Assembly: GCA_943367715.1 (NCBI GenBank)
Contig: CALRJY020000003.1
Location: 62,001-126,000, forward strand
DNA: 64,000 bases
Direction: 5' to 3'
DNA from: JAEYXS01 sp943367715
GTDB taxonomy: Bacteria; Verrucomicrobiota; Verrucomicrobiia; Limisphaerales; JAEYXS01
Shown here: in pieces, positions 50,658 to 60,361 of the stretch
Layout of the letters: the number at the start of each line of letters is the position of its first letter
Numbering within the stretch: the first letter of the stretch is position 1
Program-made: the position numbers and the translations under genes
Notes under the pieces: model-generated
The model's input: only the letters and a program-made list of their open reading frames with translations
The model's database searches: none
What the model was told of the DNA's origin: nothing

Positions 50658-51077
50658 TTATCCGCAACTCGCAGGTGCATCGGACTGCCGCTTGGCGCAT
50701 TTCTTCACCAGCCAGCCGAAGAACAGGATGCCGAGGAAATCAAACGCGAGATCTCTCAGATCAAACGTCCGTGAAGGCACCCAGGCTTGCGATATCTCCT
50801 CCAGCAACACGATGACCGCGACGATGGCGCTGCCCAAAAGCCACGAACGCTTCAACGCCGTGAACGTGCGCAAGCCACACGCCAGATTCACCACGAAAGC
50901 CAATCCACCCATGAGCACAAAATGTCCGGCCTTGTCCGCGCCGGGGATGGCTCGGATCCATTTGAAGATGAAACTATAGTGCCCGTCATTCGCCAGCAGC
51001 ACGATGCCGACAATGAGCAGCAGATAGACCGCCGCCAGCCAACGGTATCGGCGAACGTTCAAGCTCTCTGCCGGCAT
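50658..51077 (-). CDS. VanZ-like membrane protein
   Basis: 139 residues from the ATG at 51077, which has GGAG 11 bases upstream; a GTG at 51089 is the alternative and overlaps the next gene further. Four helices, with DKAGHFVLMGGLAFV and the VanZ signature EEISQAWVPSRTFDLRDLAFDFLG. VanZ-like proteins are linked to glycopeptide tolerance in Gram-positives but are widespread with no fixed role elsewhere. It overlaps the D-amino-acid transaminase gene by 19 bp, which is notable because D-alanine and VanZ both touch peptidoglycan (weak inference). Confidence 0.78.
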   Translation of the reverse strand: MPAESLNVRRYRWLAAVYLLLIVGIVLLANDGHYSFIFKWIRAIPGADKAGHFVLMGGLAFVVNLACGLRTFTALKRSWLLGSAIVAVIVLLEEISQAWVPSRTFDLRDLAFDFLGILFFGWLVKKCAKRQSDAPASCG

Positions 51078-51910
51078 ACGTTCACACACTCCTCGAAGGC
51101 AGTCTGTAACCGCCGCGTCACCGGACCGGCCTGGCCGTGAGCCACCTTCTGGCCCTCCACTTCCACCACGGGCATCACTTCAACAGTGGTGCCCATGAGG
51201 AAGACTTCATCCGCCGCGAGCATTTCTGCCCGGGTAAAACTCTCTTCCTGCAACGCAATGCCCAGCCGTTCGCACAGTTTCACGACGACTTGGCGCGTGA
51301 TGCCGTTCAAGATGCCTTCCGTCAGCGGATGTGTTCTCACCACGCCATCCTTCACGATGGCCACATTGGAACGCGAGGCCTCCGTCACTTGTTCACCGCG
51401 CAACAGGATGGCTTCCTCCGCACCTTGTTCGCGGGCGTGCTGGGCGGCGAGCACATTGGCCAGCAGGGCCACGGCTTTGATATCACAACGCGCCCAGCGC
51501 AGATCGGGATGGAACACGACGCGAAAACCTTGCTTGAGCTTCTCCACATTGCGGGGCAGCTCTGTGGCATAACCGTAAACGGTCGCTTCCAGGTCACCGG
51601 CGTAAGAATGGTTTCGCGGGGCGGCACCGCGCGTGATCTGGAGATACACGTAGCCGTCCTTCGTCTCCATGTGATTACGCACGATCAGTTCGTGGCAGAC
51701 CTTTTCGTAATCCAAAACGGCTGGACGGCTCATGCGCAGCTCGGCGAGACTGCGGTCAAAACGTTGCCAGTGCGCAGCGGCCTCGAAGAAACGGCCGTGG
51801 TAGAAACGCACGACCTCATACACGCCATCGCCGAAGAGAAAACCGCGGTCATCCGGCGAGATGCGCGCCTCGGACTTCGGCAAGAACTGATGGTTAAGAT
51901 AGACCGTCAT
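51059..51910 (-). CDS. dat: D-amino-acid (D-alanine) aminotransferase
   Basis: 283 residues. PLP fold type IV: RGFLFGDGVYEVVRF near the start, then Lys145 in CDIKAVALLANVLA, the same residue number and context as the catalytic lysine of Bacillus DAAT. EEAILLRGEQVTEASRSNVAIV and TEGILNGITRQVV complete the cofactor pocket. It interconverts D-alanine and pyruvate with D-glutamate, supplying peptidoglycan precursors. The gene overlaps the VanZ-like gene by 19 bp. The usual companion alr is not in the window. Confidence 0.92.
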   Translation of the reverse strand: MTVYLNHQFLPKSEARISPDDRGFLFGDGVYEVVRFYHGRFFEAAAHWQRFDRSLAELRMSRPAVLDYEKVCHELIVRNHMETKDGYVYLQITRGAAPRNHSYAGDLEATVYGYATELPRNVEKLKQGFRVVFHPDLRWARCDIKAVALLANVLAAQHAREQGAEEAILLRGEQVTEASRSNVAIVKDGVVRTHPLTEGILNGITRQVVVKLCERLGIALQEESFTRAEMLAADEVFLMGTTVEVMPVVEVEGQKVAHGQAGPVTRRLQTAFEECVNVCRQRA

Positions 51911-51948
51911 CTGATTTCAGATTAACCGGGCCAAGGCGCGAAGCAATC

Positions 51949-53370
51949 TCACTTCACGTAGGGCGTGTTCCCCTCCACCTTGGCCGTGAACGCCTCCGCC
52001 GTCACATCGCCCGTCTTGCCGCGCATCAGGATATTGCCGCGCACCAGCACGCCTTTGGAGCGGCCGTTCACCATGATCGCGTTCAACATCAGCGGATCTG
52101 CGCGACGATCGGCGATGGTCGTATCCGAGATGGCGACGTTGTGCGAATTGGTGACGTAGATGCCCCGTGTAGAAGGTTCATAGATCTGGCAGGCGCTGAT
52201 GTTCACGCCATCGGAATCGATGATCTCGATGGCCCCGCCTTCCGTATCCGAGCCCGCGAGGATGTCTTCCATGTGAACGCCATGCAGGGTGACGCCCGCG
52301 CATTTCTTGAGCACGATGCCGCCGGTGATATCGCCCAGGTAATCCGGGTTGTGATCGATGATGTGCGTGCCCACCGAGATATTGCGGCAACCTTCAAAAA
52401 GCATCGCCTGTTCATGGCCCACGAACATCGTGTTCCCGCTCAGCACCACGCCTCGTGCGCGAACCAGATGCACGTTCACCTTCTGGCTGCTGATCATATT
52501 ACCCGTGATGCTGATCACGCCGACCTTGTTCGTGTCCGCATTGCCGAGGAAACGGATGTTCGCACCGCCGGGGCTGGGCTTCGCCTGGATGGTGTTGCTG
52601 GCGATGGTGCCCTCGCGCACGCTGCCTTCGGTGACATCGATCAGGATGTCAGCCGAGGCCTCGGCTTTCAGGTCGTAATTGTATTCGATGTCGTTACCGG
52701 TAAAGTGGAAATTGCGGATCTCACTGGCCTGGATCTTGATCCCGCCGCTCTTGCAATAACTGATGTGGCTGCCGTGGATGATGGCCTGATGCACGTTCAC
52801 CCGATCAAAGAACACGCCCACGCCGCTGTTGTTGTAGATGTGGCAACTGTCGATGAGCACATTGCGATTGCGTTCTGCGAGGCGGATGCCGTGGCGCACA
52901 TTGCGGATGAGTGACGCGCGCACGGTGGGCTGCATCACCTTGATGAATTCCAAGCCATCCGCCTCTTCATGCGCACCCACGATCTCCAAGCCATCCACCT
53001 GTGGCATGCGCTCGTTTTCCCACACGCCTGGCTTGAAGGACGCCGGATCAGCGGAACCCAGATGCGTACCGGTGAAACGAAAGGCCGGACCGGCACCGGA
53101 CATGGTGACCCGACCCACGCCGCCGAAACCGGTGAGGCTCGTGAGCCCACGCTCGGCGAGTTTGATCTCGATGGTTTTGGAGAGCAGATAATTGCCCTTC
53201 GGAAACTCCAGCACCCCGTCCTTCGCCTCGTTTACGGCTTTCTGGATGGCGGCGGTGTCATCGGTCTTGCCATCGCCCTTCGCGCCGAAATCACGCACCG
53301 AAGCAGCATGGCTGAACTGCGGAACCAACGTCGCAGCACAAAGAATAAGCGAGGCAGCTAAACGGTTCAT
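51949..53370 (-). CDS. exported right-handed parallel beta-helix protein
   Basis: 473 residues from the ATG at 53370, with a signal peptide (LAASLILCAATLVPQFSHA). The mature start SVRDFGAKGDGKTDDTAAIQKAV is the N-terminal capping motif of the pectate-lyase-3/GH28 family. It is followed by many ladder-like turns with Asn and Gly (SGVGVFFDRVNVHQAIIHGS, CKSGGIKIQASEIRN and others) giving a parallel beta-helix. Likely a polysaccharide lyase or hydrolase, or an inactive structural relative; I see no clear catalytic Asp cluster. It is divergent from the next gene. Confidence 0.82.
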   Translation of the reverse strand: MNRLAASLILCAATLVPQFSHAASVRDFGAKGDGKTDDTAAIQKAVNEAKDGVLEFPKGNYLLSKTIEIKLAERGLTSLTGFGGVGRVTMSGAGPAFRFTGTHLGSADPASFKPGVWENERMPQVDGLEIVGAHEEADGLEFIKVMQPTVRASLIRNVRHGIRLAERNRNVLIDSCHIYNNSGVGVFFDRVNVHQAIIHGSHISYCKSGGIKIQASEIRNFHFTGNDIEYNYDLKAEASADILIDVTEGSVREGTIASNTIQAKPSPGGANIRFLGNADTNKVGVISITGNMISSQKVNVHLVRARGVVLSGNTMFVGHEQAMLFEGCRNISVGTHIIDHNPDYLGDITGGIVLKKCAGVTLHGVHMEDILAGSDTEGGAIEIIDSDGVNISACQIYEPSTRGIYVTNSHNVAISDTTIADRRADPLMLNAIMVNGRSKGVLVRGNILMRGKTGDVTAEAFTAKVEGNTPYVK

Positions 53371-53523
53371 GGTCGGGCAAGATGATGGTTGCAGGCACAA
53401 CCAGTTCAGACTGGCGGATAGTTTACCCGCAAGGCAGTGTCAGGAGCAACGCCGAATCAGGGGCTGAAGAAATTAAATGCGCCCCGTCCGAACGCGGACA
53501 TGCCATTGATGGTCTTGAGGAAT

Positions 53524-54612
53524 ATGACAAATGCACGGTTCAATTGGCGGCCAAAAATGCTCTGGCTGCTGCTGTTGCTGCCATTGACGGCATGCCAGTC
53601 GTCCCGGGTGCAGACGCCCGTGACGCCGCCGCAGCCGTACATGCGCGTCGTGCGGTCAAACGACGGCGCCGCAGCGCTGGGCATTGTCATCCGGGAATTT
53701 CACTCCCCGAAAAAGCATCGCCCGGTGATCTATCTGGCGGGCGTTTCCCATATCGGCGATGCGGCGTATTACGAGGCCATGCAGAACCGGCTGGAATCGG
53801 CGGGCCTGGTCTTGTTCGAAGGTGTCCGCGCCAGCGAGGAACGGGCCAAACCTCGCCCCAATGACGCCTCCGCACCGCCGCCGCGCAAGATGCCCGCGCG
53901 ACCCACGGGCGAGTTCTCCTTGCAGGCGGACCTGGCGAAGTCACTGGGCTTGTCCTTCCAATTGGACGCCATCGATTACGAGCGCCCCCATTTCCTGAAC
54001 AGTGACATGACGATCACCCAGATCTCTGAGGTTCTGAACCCCGGCAGACAACTAGCCCCGCCCGGAACCGGCACACCGGCGAACACTGGGGAAGACTCAG
54101 GTGCGGCGCAGTTCGAGAACCTCATGTCGGCCATGGATGGATCGGGTTTCATGGGCGGCGTCATCCAGATGGGCGTGAAGTTCATCGGTTCGAGCACGAA
54201 GCTGCAGACGTTGGTGAAGCTTTCCTTCATCGAGATGCTGGGCAGCCTGGAGGGCGATCTCTCCCGCATGGAGATGCCTTCGCCCGGTTTAAAGGAATTG
54301 CTAAAAGTGCTGATCGACAAGCGCAACCATATCGTGATGGAAGACCTGCGGGCGACGCTGGCCGAGAAGCAGCCGCCCAAGAGCATCGCCATCTTCTACG
54401 GCGCGGCGCACATGCCGGACCTGGAGATGCGCCTGCAACAGGAACTGGGTTACCGGCCCGTGAAGGACGACTGGCTGACCGCCTTCAGCGTGGATCCGCA
54501 GAAAACCGGCGTGACCGCCGCTGAGGTGCAACTAATCAAAGGCATCGTGGACTGGCAGATGAAGATGCTGAAGCCACCGGCCAAGCCCGCGACCGAAGCC
54601 GAACAGCCGTAA
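53524..54612 (+). CDS. TraB/GumN-like lipoprotein
   Basis: 362 residues from the ATG at 53524, which has GAGG about 6 bases upstream; the longer frame to 53437 is not favoured. Signal anchor with lipobox LTAC. The mature part carries IYLAGVSHIGDAAYY, the TraB/GumN-type 'GxxHxG' core, VLFEGVRASEERA, and LSFQLDAIDYERPHFLNSDMT. The C-terminal third has YGAAHMPDLEMRLQQELGY with the conserved GAAHMP signature of the family. Members are thought to be metalloproteases (TIKI-like) but most bacterial ones are untested. It is divergent from the beta-helix gene. Confidence 0.8.
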   Translation: MTNARFNWRPKMLWLLLLLPLTACQSSRVQTPVTPPQPYMRVVRSNDGAAALGIVIREFHSPKKHRPVIYLAGVSHIGDAAYYEAMQNRLESAGLVLFEGVRASEERAKPRPNDASAPPPRKMPARPTGEFSLQADLAKSLGLSFQLDAIDYERPHFLNSDMTITQISEVLNPGRQLAPPGTGTPANTGEDSGAAQFENLMSAMDGSGFMGGVIQMGVKFIGSSTKLQTLVKLSFIEMLGSLEGDLSRMEMPSPGLKELLKVLIDKRNHIVMEDLRATLAEKQPPKSIAIFYGAAHMPDLEMRLQQELGYRPVKDDWLTAFSVDPQKTGVTAAEVQLIKGIVDWQMKMLKPPAKPATEAEQP

Positions 54613-54664
54613 GGCAGCCGCGCTTTGCGCTTGCGGGGCGGAGGGGAATCGCCACTCTTCCGCC

Positions 54665-55570
54665 ATGAATTCCATGTTTCGTGTTTTGGCAGTGCTTTGT
54701 CTTTTTTGTGCGACTGCGGTTCAAGCCGCGCATCCTTTTCTGGCGTGTGATTACAGTGGGAACAAGGTTTGCCGCGTCTCGGCGGAGGGGAAGATCGAAT
54801 GGCAGTATGATTGCAAGAATCCGCAGGATGTGTGGCTATTGCCGAACGGGAATTATCTCTTCTGCTATGTGACGGGCGCGGTGGAGATGACGCCGGATGC
54901 GGAGAAGAAAGTGGTCTGGGAATACAAGGCACCCACGGATGTGAAGTGCGAGGTGCATGCGTGCCAACCTTTGCCCGATGGCAAGGTGATGATAGTGGAG
55001 ACAGGCACGAGCCGCATCATAGAGGTGGATCGCGCGGGCAAGGTGGCGAAGGAAATCAAGCTCACGACGGATCCGGCGGTGAAGATGCATAACCAGTATC
55101 GCGGCACGCGCAAGCTGGCGAACGGACATTACCTCGTGTGCTTCAAGGGAGAGGGCAAGATCGTGGAACTGGACAAAGAGGGCAAAGTTCTGCGTGAGGT
55201 GAAGGTGCCGGGTGATCCGCATGGGGCGGTGCCGTTGCCCAAGGGCGGGATGCTGGTGACGTGCGGTGATGGACACAAGGTGTTGGAGTTCGATGGCAAG
55301 GGAAACATCGTGTGGGAATTGAACGAGAATGATCTGGAAGGGAATCCGTTGCGCTTGATGGCGGGCTGCCAGCGCTTGCCGAACGGGAACACGGTGTTCT
55401 GCAATTACCTCGGTCACGGTCATATCGGCAAGCAGCCGCAAGTGCTGGAAGTGACGCGTGACAAGAAAGTGGTGTGGCAGGTGGAGGATCACACGCAGTT
55501 CAAGACGATCAACCAGATCCAGTTGCTGGATGTGAAAGGGAATGTGTTGAAGGGGGAGATACTGAGGTAG
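54665..55570 (+). CDS. exported beta-propeller protein
   Basis: 301 residues with a signal peptide (VLAVLCLFCATAVQA). Repeats of the pattern 'xGxIxWxxx....D/GxxxLxNGxxL': EGKIEWQYDC, DVWLLPNGNYLFCY, RAGKVAKEI, GTRKLANGHYLVC, KEGKVLREV, GAVPLPKGGMLVTC and KGNIVWELN. That is a PQQ-like or NHL-type six- to seven-bladed propeller. No PQQ-ligand or haem residues are evident. It starts 52 bp after the TraB-like gene in the same direction. Role unknown; binding of a sugar or a partner enzyme is likely. Confidence 0.8.
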   Translation: MNSMFRVLAVLCLFCATAVQAAHPFLACDYSGNKVCRVSAEGKIEWQYDCKNPQDVWLLPNGNYLFCYVTGAVEMTPDAEKKVVWEYKAPTDVKCEVHACQPLPDGKVMIVETGTSRIIEVDRAGKVAKEIKLTTDPAVKMHNQYRGTRKLANGHYLVCFKGEGKIVELDKEGKVLREVKVPGDPHGAVPLPKGGMLVTCGDGHKVLEFDGKGNIVWELNENDLEGNPLRLMAGCQRLPNGNTVFCNYLGHGHIGKQPQVLEVTRDKKVVWQVEDHTQFKTINQIQLLDVKGNVLKGEILR

Positions 55571-55607
55571 GCGGAAGGCCCGCGTTCAGGTGGAAAAGGA
55601 CAGTTTC

Positions 55608-56222
55608 ATGAAGGTATATAAAGTATCGACTCACGCAAAACCGCCGGTTCGTGGTCATGATTATTATGCAGATCTGACTACTGATGACGAATGGGTGATC
55701 GATGCGGATGAATTTCTGGGGGCTCCTTACTCAAAGAAATGGCGGGTGCCGAACCTGTATGTAAGGACACCCAAACGTCCGGTTCCGTCGTTTTATTCGT
55801 TTGGTTGTCCCTTCGTCCTTTCAGAACAGGTCCTGGATCTGGTGGGAGGGGCACTGGTTGATTCCGGAGAATTGCTCCGGGTGAAAATCATCGACAAAAA
55901 GGAGAAATACTTCCTCTACAACTGCACCAACTGCATGAATGTGGTGGATAAAAAGAAGTCGATTTTTTCACCGATAGGAGATTTTCAGCGATTGGAAAGA
56001 CCAGCTTTTTTGGCGTCCCGGTTTGAGGATGAGACACTGTTCAAAATTGAAGAGGACGCGGGTTGTAATATGTATTGCCTGGAGCGAACGGGCGAGGCGG
56101 ACGATGGGGAGTTCAAAGCGTTGGTCGAACATCACAAACTGACGGGATTGGCGTTTGAACTGATCTGGACCAAGCAAAAAGGCCTTATCCCAAAGAAGGC
56201 GGCTCGCAAACGAAAAGCCTGA
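55608..56222 (+). CDS. immunity-like protein, DUF1629/Imm11-type
   Basis: 204 residues from the ATG at 55608, with AGGA 9 bases upstream; GTG at 55590 is an alternative. The N-terminal half (EWVIDADEFLGAPYSKKWRVP) and the conserved LVDSGELLRVKIIDKKEKYFLYNCTNCMNVVD region, followed by AFLASRFEDETLFKIEE and a C-terminal GLAFELIWTK, match DUF1629/Imm11-type proteins associated with contact-dependent toxins. No toxin is adjacent. The 37-bp spacing to the propeller gene may allow read-through. Confidence 0.65.
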   Translation: MKVYKVSTHAKPPVRGHDYYADLTTDDEWVIDADEFLGAPYSKKWRVPNLYVRTPKRPVPSFYSFGCPFVLSEQVLDLVGGALVDSGELLRVKIIDKKEKYFLYNCTNCMNVVDKKKSIFSPIGDFQRLERPAFLASRFEDETLFKIEEDAGCNMYCLERTGEADDGEFKALVEHHKLTGLAFELIWTKQKGLIPKKAARKRKA

Positions 56223-56300
56223 TTTCCCTGACGGGGCAAGGCTCAAACAAAACGCGAAGGTGGGTGTAACTACACGTCGATGCAAGCGTCTTAAGTGGTG

Positions 56301-57296
56301 ATGACATCACGGCTGATATATCTCGTGGTCCTGCTATTCTTCAGCGCCATTACATGGCTGCCGGGACAGACGGCGAAACAGGCACGGCCATTGTTGCCGG
56401 ATACGGTGGAGAAGCGCGAGGTGGTCATCTGGAGTGATGGCACGCGGATGGTGGGAGACCTGTATCTGCCCAAGGAACGCAAGGAAGAGGATAAGCTGCC
56501 GGCCGTCATCTTCTGCGCCGGTACTGGCGGGACACGCAAAGGAACACCGCAACGGCTGGGACACATCCTCGCGACGAACGGCTTCGCGTTTCTGGCGTTT
56601 GACTATCGCGGCTGGGGCGACAGTGAGAGCCAGTTGATGGCGCTGGAGCCGCAACCAAAGCCGGATGCCAAGGGTGAGCTGACCGTGAAGGTGCGGGCCT
56701 TGCGCTGGCAGATGAATTACACGGACCAGACGGAGGACATCCGCGCGGCGATCAGTTTTCTGGCTGGTGAGCCGGCGGTGGATGGAGAACGCATCGCGCT
56801 GCTGGGCAGCAGCTATGGCGGCGGACTGGTGGTCTGGATGGCGGGGAACGATCCGCGCGTGAAATGCGTGGCGGCACAGGTGCCCGGTCTGGGCGGCGGC
56901 GTTCGTGGCCCAGCAGGTTACAAGCTGAGCACGGCCCAGGCGCGTGGTGAGACGGAACCGGTCCCCTACGAGACAGGCAAGCTGGGCGGGAAAATGGCCA
57001 CATATGAGAACATGCGCGTGAACCCGGCCAAGAATATCGGCTTCAGCCCGACCGAAGCGGCGCAAAAGATCACCGCACCCACTTTACTCGTTGTGGCGGA
57101 GAACGAGGAGCTGAGCAGCAACGCGAATGTGGAAAAGATCAGCGACCAATTGCAGGAGCGGAAAGTGCCGGTGAAGTATCATGTCATCAAAGGCATCACG
57201 CACTACGGGGTCTATCGGGAAGGTTTCGCGGAAGCGACGAAGCTGGAAATCGAGTGGTTCAAGGAACACCTAGCAGGTCAAAAAACCTCAAAGTAG
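56301..57296 (+). CDS. exported alpha/beta hydrolase
   Basis: 331 residues from the ATG at 56301 (two GTG codons precede it). A signal peptide or anchor (LIYLVVLLFFSAITWLPG) is followed by an alpha/beta hydrolase core: VIFCAGTGGTRKG with the oxyanion-type glycine pair, FDYRGWGDSES, the nucleophile elbow LLGSSYGGGLV with Ser, and a later LLVVAENEELSS and KGITHYGVY with the catalytic Asp/Glu and His. Related proteins are dienelactone-hydrolase- or acetyl-esterase-like; substrate unknown. The gene ends 107 bp before the PSD1 gene start. Confidence 0.82.
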   Translation: MTSRLIYLVVLLFFSAITWLPGQTAKQARPLLPDTVEKREVVIWSDGTRMVGDLYLPKERKEEDKLPAVIFCAGTGGTRKGTPQRLGHILATNGFAFLAFDYRGWGDSESQLMALEPQPKPDAKGELTVKVRALRWQMNYTDQTEDIRAAISFLAGEPAVDGERIALLGSSYGGGLVVWMAGNDPRVKCVAAQVPGLGGGVRGPAGYKLSTAQARGETEPVPYETGKLGGKMATYENMRVNPAKNIGFSPTEAAQKITAPTLLVVAENEELSSNANVEKISDQLQERKVPVKYHVIKGITHYGVYREGFAEATKLEIEWFKEHLAGQKTSK

Positions 57297-57403
57297 AACA
57301 GGTGACTGATGGCCGTCTGATCGACCATGCTTTCGAGGGAGCTTTTCCGCTGGAGGAAATGGGCGGGCTCGTTCTTAATACGACTAATTTAGCCCGTAGA
57401 TTT

Positions 57404-60355
57404 ATGACGTTGCGTCCACAGTCCATGTCCATGAGCCAGTTGTATGGCCGTTTGCTGGGGGTGGGAATGCTATTGCTTTCGCTCATGCAACTCATGGCGG
57501 CGGATGCGAAGTTTTTGCGGGGTATCAACCTGAATGGTCCGGCGGTGACCATTGATGGAAACGTTTGGGAGACAGGTGCTAGTGCGAAGGATTTTAAGGC
57601 GACGGGCAAGACGTTCGAGAATCAGAATGTGGCGCTCAAGCCGCCCACCGATGCCGCACGCACGCAGATGATCCGCAGCAGTGTGTGGGGCGATAAGGTC
57701 GTCTTAGAGTTCAGCAATCTTCCGTCCGGCGTCTATCAAGTGTTCGTCTATGTTTGGGAAGATAATCACAGTGAGCAGTTCGACCTGCTGGTGAATGACA
57801 AGGTAGTGCAAGCGGCTTTTCATAGCGGCACGGCAGGGATGTGGAAGCGCATGGGGCCGTGGTCGGCTGAGGCGGTGAACGGCAAGCTCACCATCACGGC
57901 GAAATGCCCCAGTCATGGGGCGGCGAATCTTTCCGGCGTGGAGCTGTGGGTGGGGGAGGGAACGGTGCCGGAACTCGCGCGACCGAAATTCGTCGATGCG
58001 CCGACACCGGAGCAACTGGCATTCTTCGAGAGCCGGATACGGCCCGCATTGGTCGAACATTGCTACGAATGTCACAGTGCGGGTGCGGAGAAGATCAAGG
58101 GCGGGCTGGTGCTGGATTCGCGAGCGGGCGTGCAAAAGGGTGGCGATACGGGTGCGGTCATCACGCCGGGCGATCCTACTGCCAGTATGCTGATCCACGC
58201 GGTGAGGCACGCGAGCGAGGATCTAAAGATGCCGCCGAAGAAGAAATTGCCCGCGAATGTCATCGCCGATCTGGAGGAATGGGTGCGGATGGGCGCGCCC
58301 GATCCGCGAAGCACCAGTACGCTGGCGGCGGTGAAGGCGAAGGAAACGATCGATTGGTCCAAAGCCCGCGAGTGGTGGTCGCTGCGTCCATTGCAATCGC
58401 CGGCGCTGCCGAAGGTGAAGAATACCCGCTGGCCGGTCAGTGATATCGACCGGTTCGTACTGGCGAAAATGGAGGCGGCCAAGCTGACGCCGGCGCCAGA
58501 TGCGGAGCCGAGGGCGCTCATCCGGCGGATGACTTATGATCTGCACGGCCTGCCGCCGACGCCAGAGGAAGTGGAAGCGTTTGTGCAGGAATCGCGGCGG
58601 GATGCGAAAGGTGCCGTCACCAAACTGGTGGATCGGTTGCTGGCCTCGCCGCGTTATGGCGAGCGCTGGGGACGGCATTGGCTAGACGTGGTGCGCTACG
58701 CGGATACAGCGGGGGATAATTCCGATTATCCTATTCCGCAGATGCATCGTTATCGCGATTGGGTGATCGAGGCTTTCAATCGCGATCTGCCGTACGATGA
58801 GTTTGTGCGCGACCAACTTGCGGGCGATCTGCGCGGCGGAGCCACGGATGAGGAACGCTTCCAGCGCATCATCGCCACCGGTTACATCGCGAACTCGCGA
58901 CGGTTCGGCTCGCGCGTGGATGATTATCCGCAGCATCTGACCATTGAGGACACGCTCGACAGCCTCGGGCGCAGTTTTCTGGGGCTGACGGTCAATTGCG
59001 CGCGCTGCCACGATCATAAGTTCGACCCGATCAGCACGCAGGATTACTACGCGCTCTACGGTGTCTTCAACAGCACGCGTTATCCGTGGCCGGGCATCGA
59101 GCTGGACAAGAAGCAACGTGATCTGGTGTTGCTGGTGCCGCCGCAGAAGCGCGCGGAAGCGGAGGCGGCGATCAAAGCCAACGCGCAGGAGCAGGCGCGA
59201 CTGGATAAAGAGGTCAAGCGCCTCAAGGACGAGCTGAAGGATGCGGCGGAGGAGAAAAAGGCGGGATTGAAGGAGCAACTCGCCAAGGCGGAGAAGGCTG
59301 CTGGTGAGCAGTTGAAGAAAGCGCCCTCAGTAGAGCTAGCTTATGCGGTCGCGGAGGCGAGCAAGATTGCCGATGTGCGCGTGCAGCAGAAGGGTGATCC
59401 GGCCAAGCCGGGTGAGACGGTGCCGCGACGTTTCTTGCAGGCGCTCGGGGGACAGGAGCTGCCGTCTGGTTCCAAAACCAGCGGACGTGAGCAATTAGCG
59501 GGGTGGATCATGGCGAAGGATAATCCCTTGCCCGCGCGCGTGATGGTGAACCGCATCTGGCAGAATCATTTCGGACGCGGGATTGTGCCGACGCCGAATG
59601 ATTTCGGTAAGAATGGCAAACCGGCGAGTCACCCTGAACTGCTGGATTTTCTGGCGGCGAAGTTTCGCGATGGCGGCTGGTCCATCAAGGCGATGCACCG
59701 GATGATCCTGTTGTCCCGCACCTATCAAATGGCCACCGTCCGCAGCGCGGATGCCCTGGAACGCGACCCGGCGAATGAACTGCTCGCGAGCTTCCCGCGT
59801 CGTCGATTGGATGCGGAATCCATCCGCGATGGGCTGCTTTCCCTTGGTGGCAATCTCGATCTCTCCGCCGCTGGCGCGCATCCGTTTCCGCCGCAAAGCC
59901 AGTGGGATTTCACGCAGCACAAACCGTTCAAGGCGGATTATTCGAGCAATCATCGCAGCGTGTTTCTGATGACGCAACGCATCCAGAGGCATCCGTATCT
60001 CTCCATCTTCGACGGGGCCGATCCATCCACCAGCACGCCGGTGCGCACGAGCAGCACGACGCCGTTGCAGGCGCTTTACTTGCTTAATGATGCGTTCGTC
60101 CACGAACAGTCACAGCGCGTGGCGGGGCGCTTGATGGCGCAGACAGCGGATGCGAAGAAAAGAATCAGCAATGCGTATGAACTGCTCTTTGCGCGGCTGC
60201 CGGTGAGCGATGAGGTGGCGGGAGGGATGGCGTTCATCGAACGTGCCCAAGCACGCCTGCGTGAGGATGGCATGACGGACGGGATCGAGACGGAAGCCTG
60301 GTGCGCGTATGTGCGCGTGCTGTTCCGGTTGAACGAATTTGTTTACCTCGACTAA
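57404..60355 (+). CDS. exported PSCyt1/DUF1549/DUF1553 (PSD1) protein
   Basis: 983 residues from the ATG at 57404. Signal peptide, then a malectin-like carbohydrate-binding domain (FLRGINLNGPAVTIDG to about residue 190). Then a cytochrome c-type PSCyt1 domain with C220-xx-C-H224 (CYECHSAG), DUF1549 (WPVSDIDRFVLAKME..., containing C532-xx-C535-H536 in CARCHDHKFDP), and the C-terminal DUF1553 domain (ARVMVNRIWQNHFGRGIV...). A coiled coil of ~60 residues (from AEAEAAIKANAQEQARLD) is inserted before DUF1553. These proteins are a PVC trademark, encoded with a DUF1501 partner, and thought to act on sulfated or complex polysaccharides. The substrate is unknown. Confidence 0.9.
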   Translation: MTLRPQSMSMSQLYGRLLGVGMLLLSLMQLMAADAKFLRGINLNGPAVTIDGNVWETGASAKDFKATGKTFENQNVALKPPTDAARTQMIRSSVWGDKVVLEFSNLPSGVYQVFVYVWEDNHSEQFDLLVNDKVVQAAFHSGTAGMWKRMGPWSAEAVNGKLTITAKCPSHGAANLSGVELWVGEGTVPELARPKFVDAPTPEQLAFFESRIRPALVEHCYECHSAGAEKIKGGLVLDSRAGVQKGGDTGAVITPGDPTASMLIHAVRHASEDLKMPPKKKLPANVIADLEEWVRMGAPDPRSTSTLAAVKAKETIDWSKAREWWSLRPLQSPALPKVKNTRWPVSDIDRFVLAKMEAAKLTPAPDAEPRALIRRMTYDLHGLPPTPEEVEAFVQESRRDAKGAVTKLVDRLLASPRYGERWGRHWLDVVRYADTAGDNSDYPIPQMHRYRDWVIEAFNRDLPYDEFVRDQLAGDLRGGATDEERFQRIIATGYIANSRRFGSRVDDYPQHLTIEDTLDSLGRSFLGLTVNCARCHDHKFDPISTQDYYALYGVFNSTRYPWPGIELDKKQRDLVLLVPPQKRAEAEAAIKANAQEQARLDKEVKRLKDELKDAAEEKKAGLKEQLAKAEKAAGEQLKKAPSVELAYAVAEASKIADVRVQQKGDPAKPGETVPRRFLQALGGQELPSGSKTSGREQLAGWIMAKDNPLPARVMVNRIWQNHFGRGIVPTPNDFGKNGKPASHPELLDFLAAKFRDGGWSIKAMHRMILLSRTYQMATVRSADALERDPANELLASFPRRRLDAESIRDGLLSLGGNLDLSAAGAHPFPPQSQWDFTQHKPFKADYSSNHRSVFLMTQRIQRHPYLSIFDGADPSTSTPVRTSSTTPLQALYLLNDAFVHEQSQRVAGRLMAQTADAKKRISNAYELLFARLPVSDEVAGGMAFIERAQARLREDGMTDGIETEAWCAYVRVLFRLNEFVYLD

Positions 60356-60361
60356 GACGTT

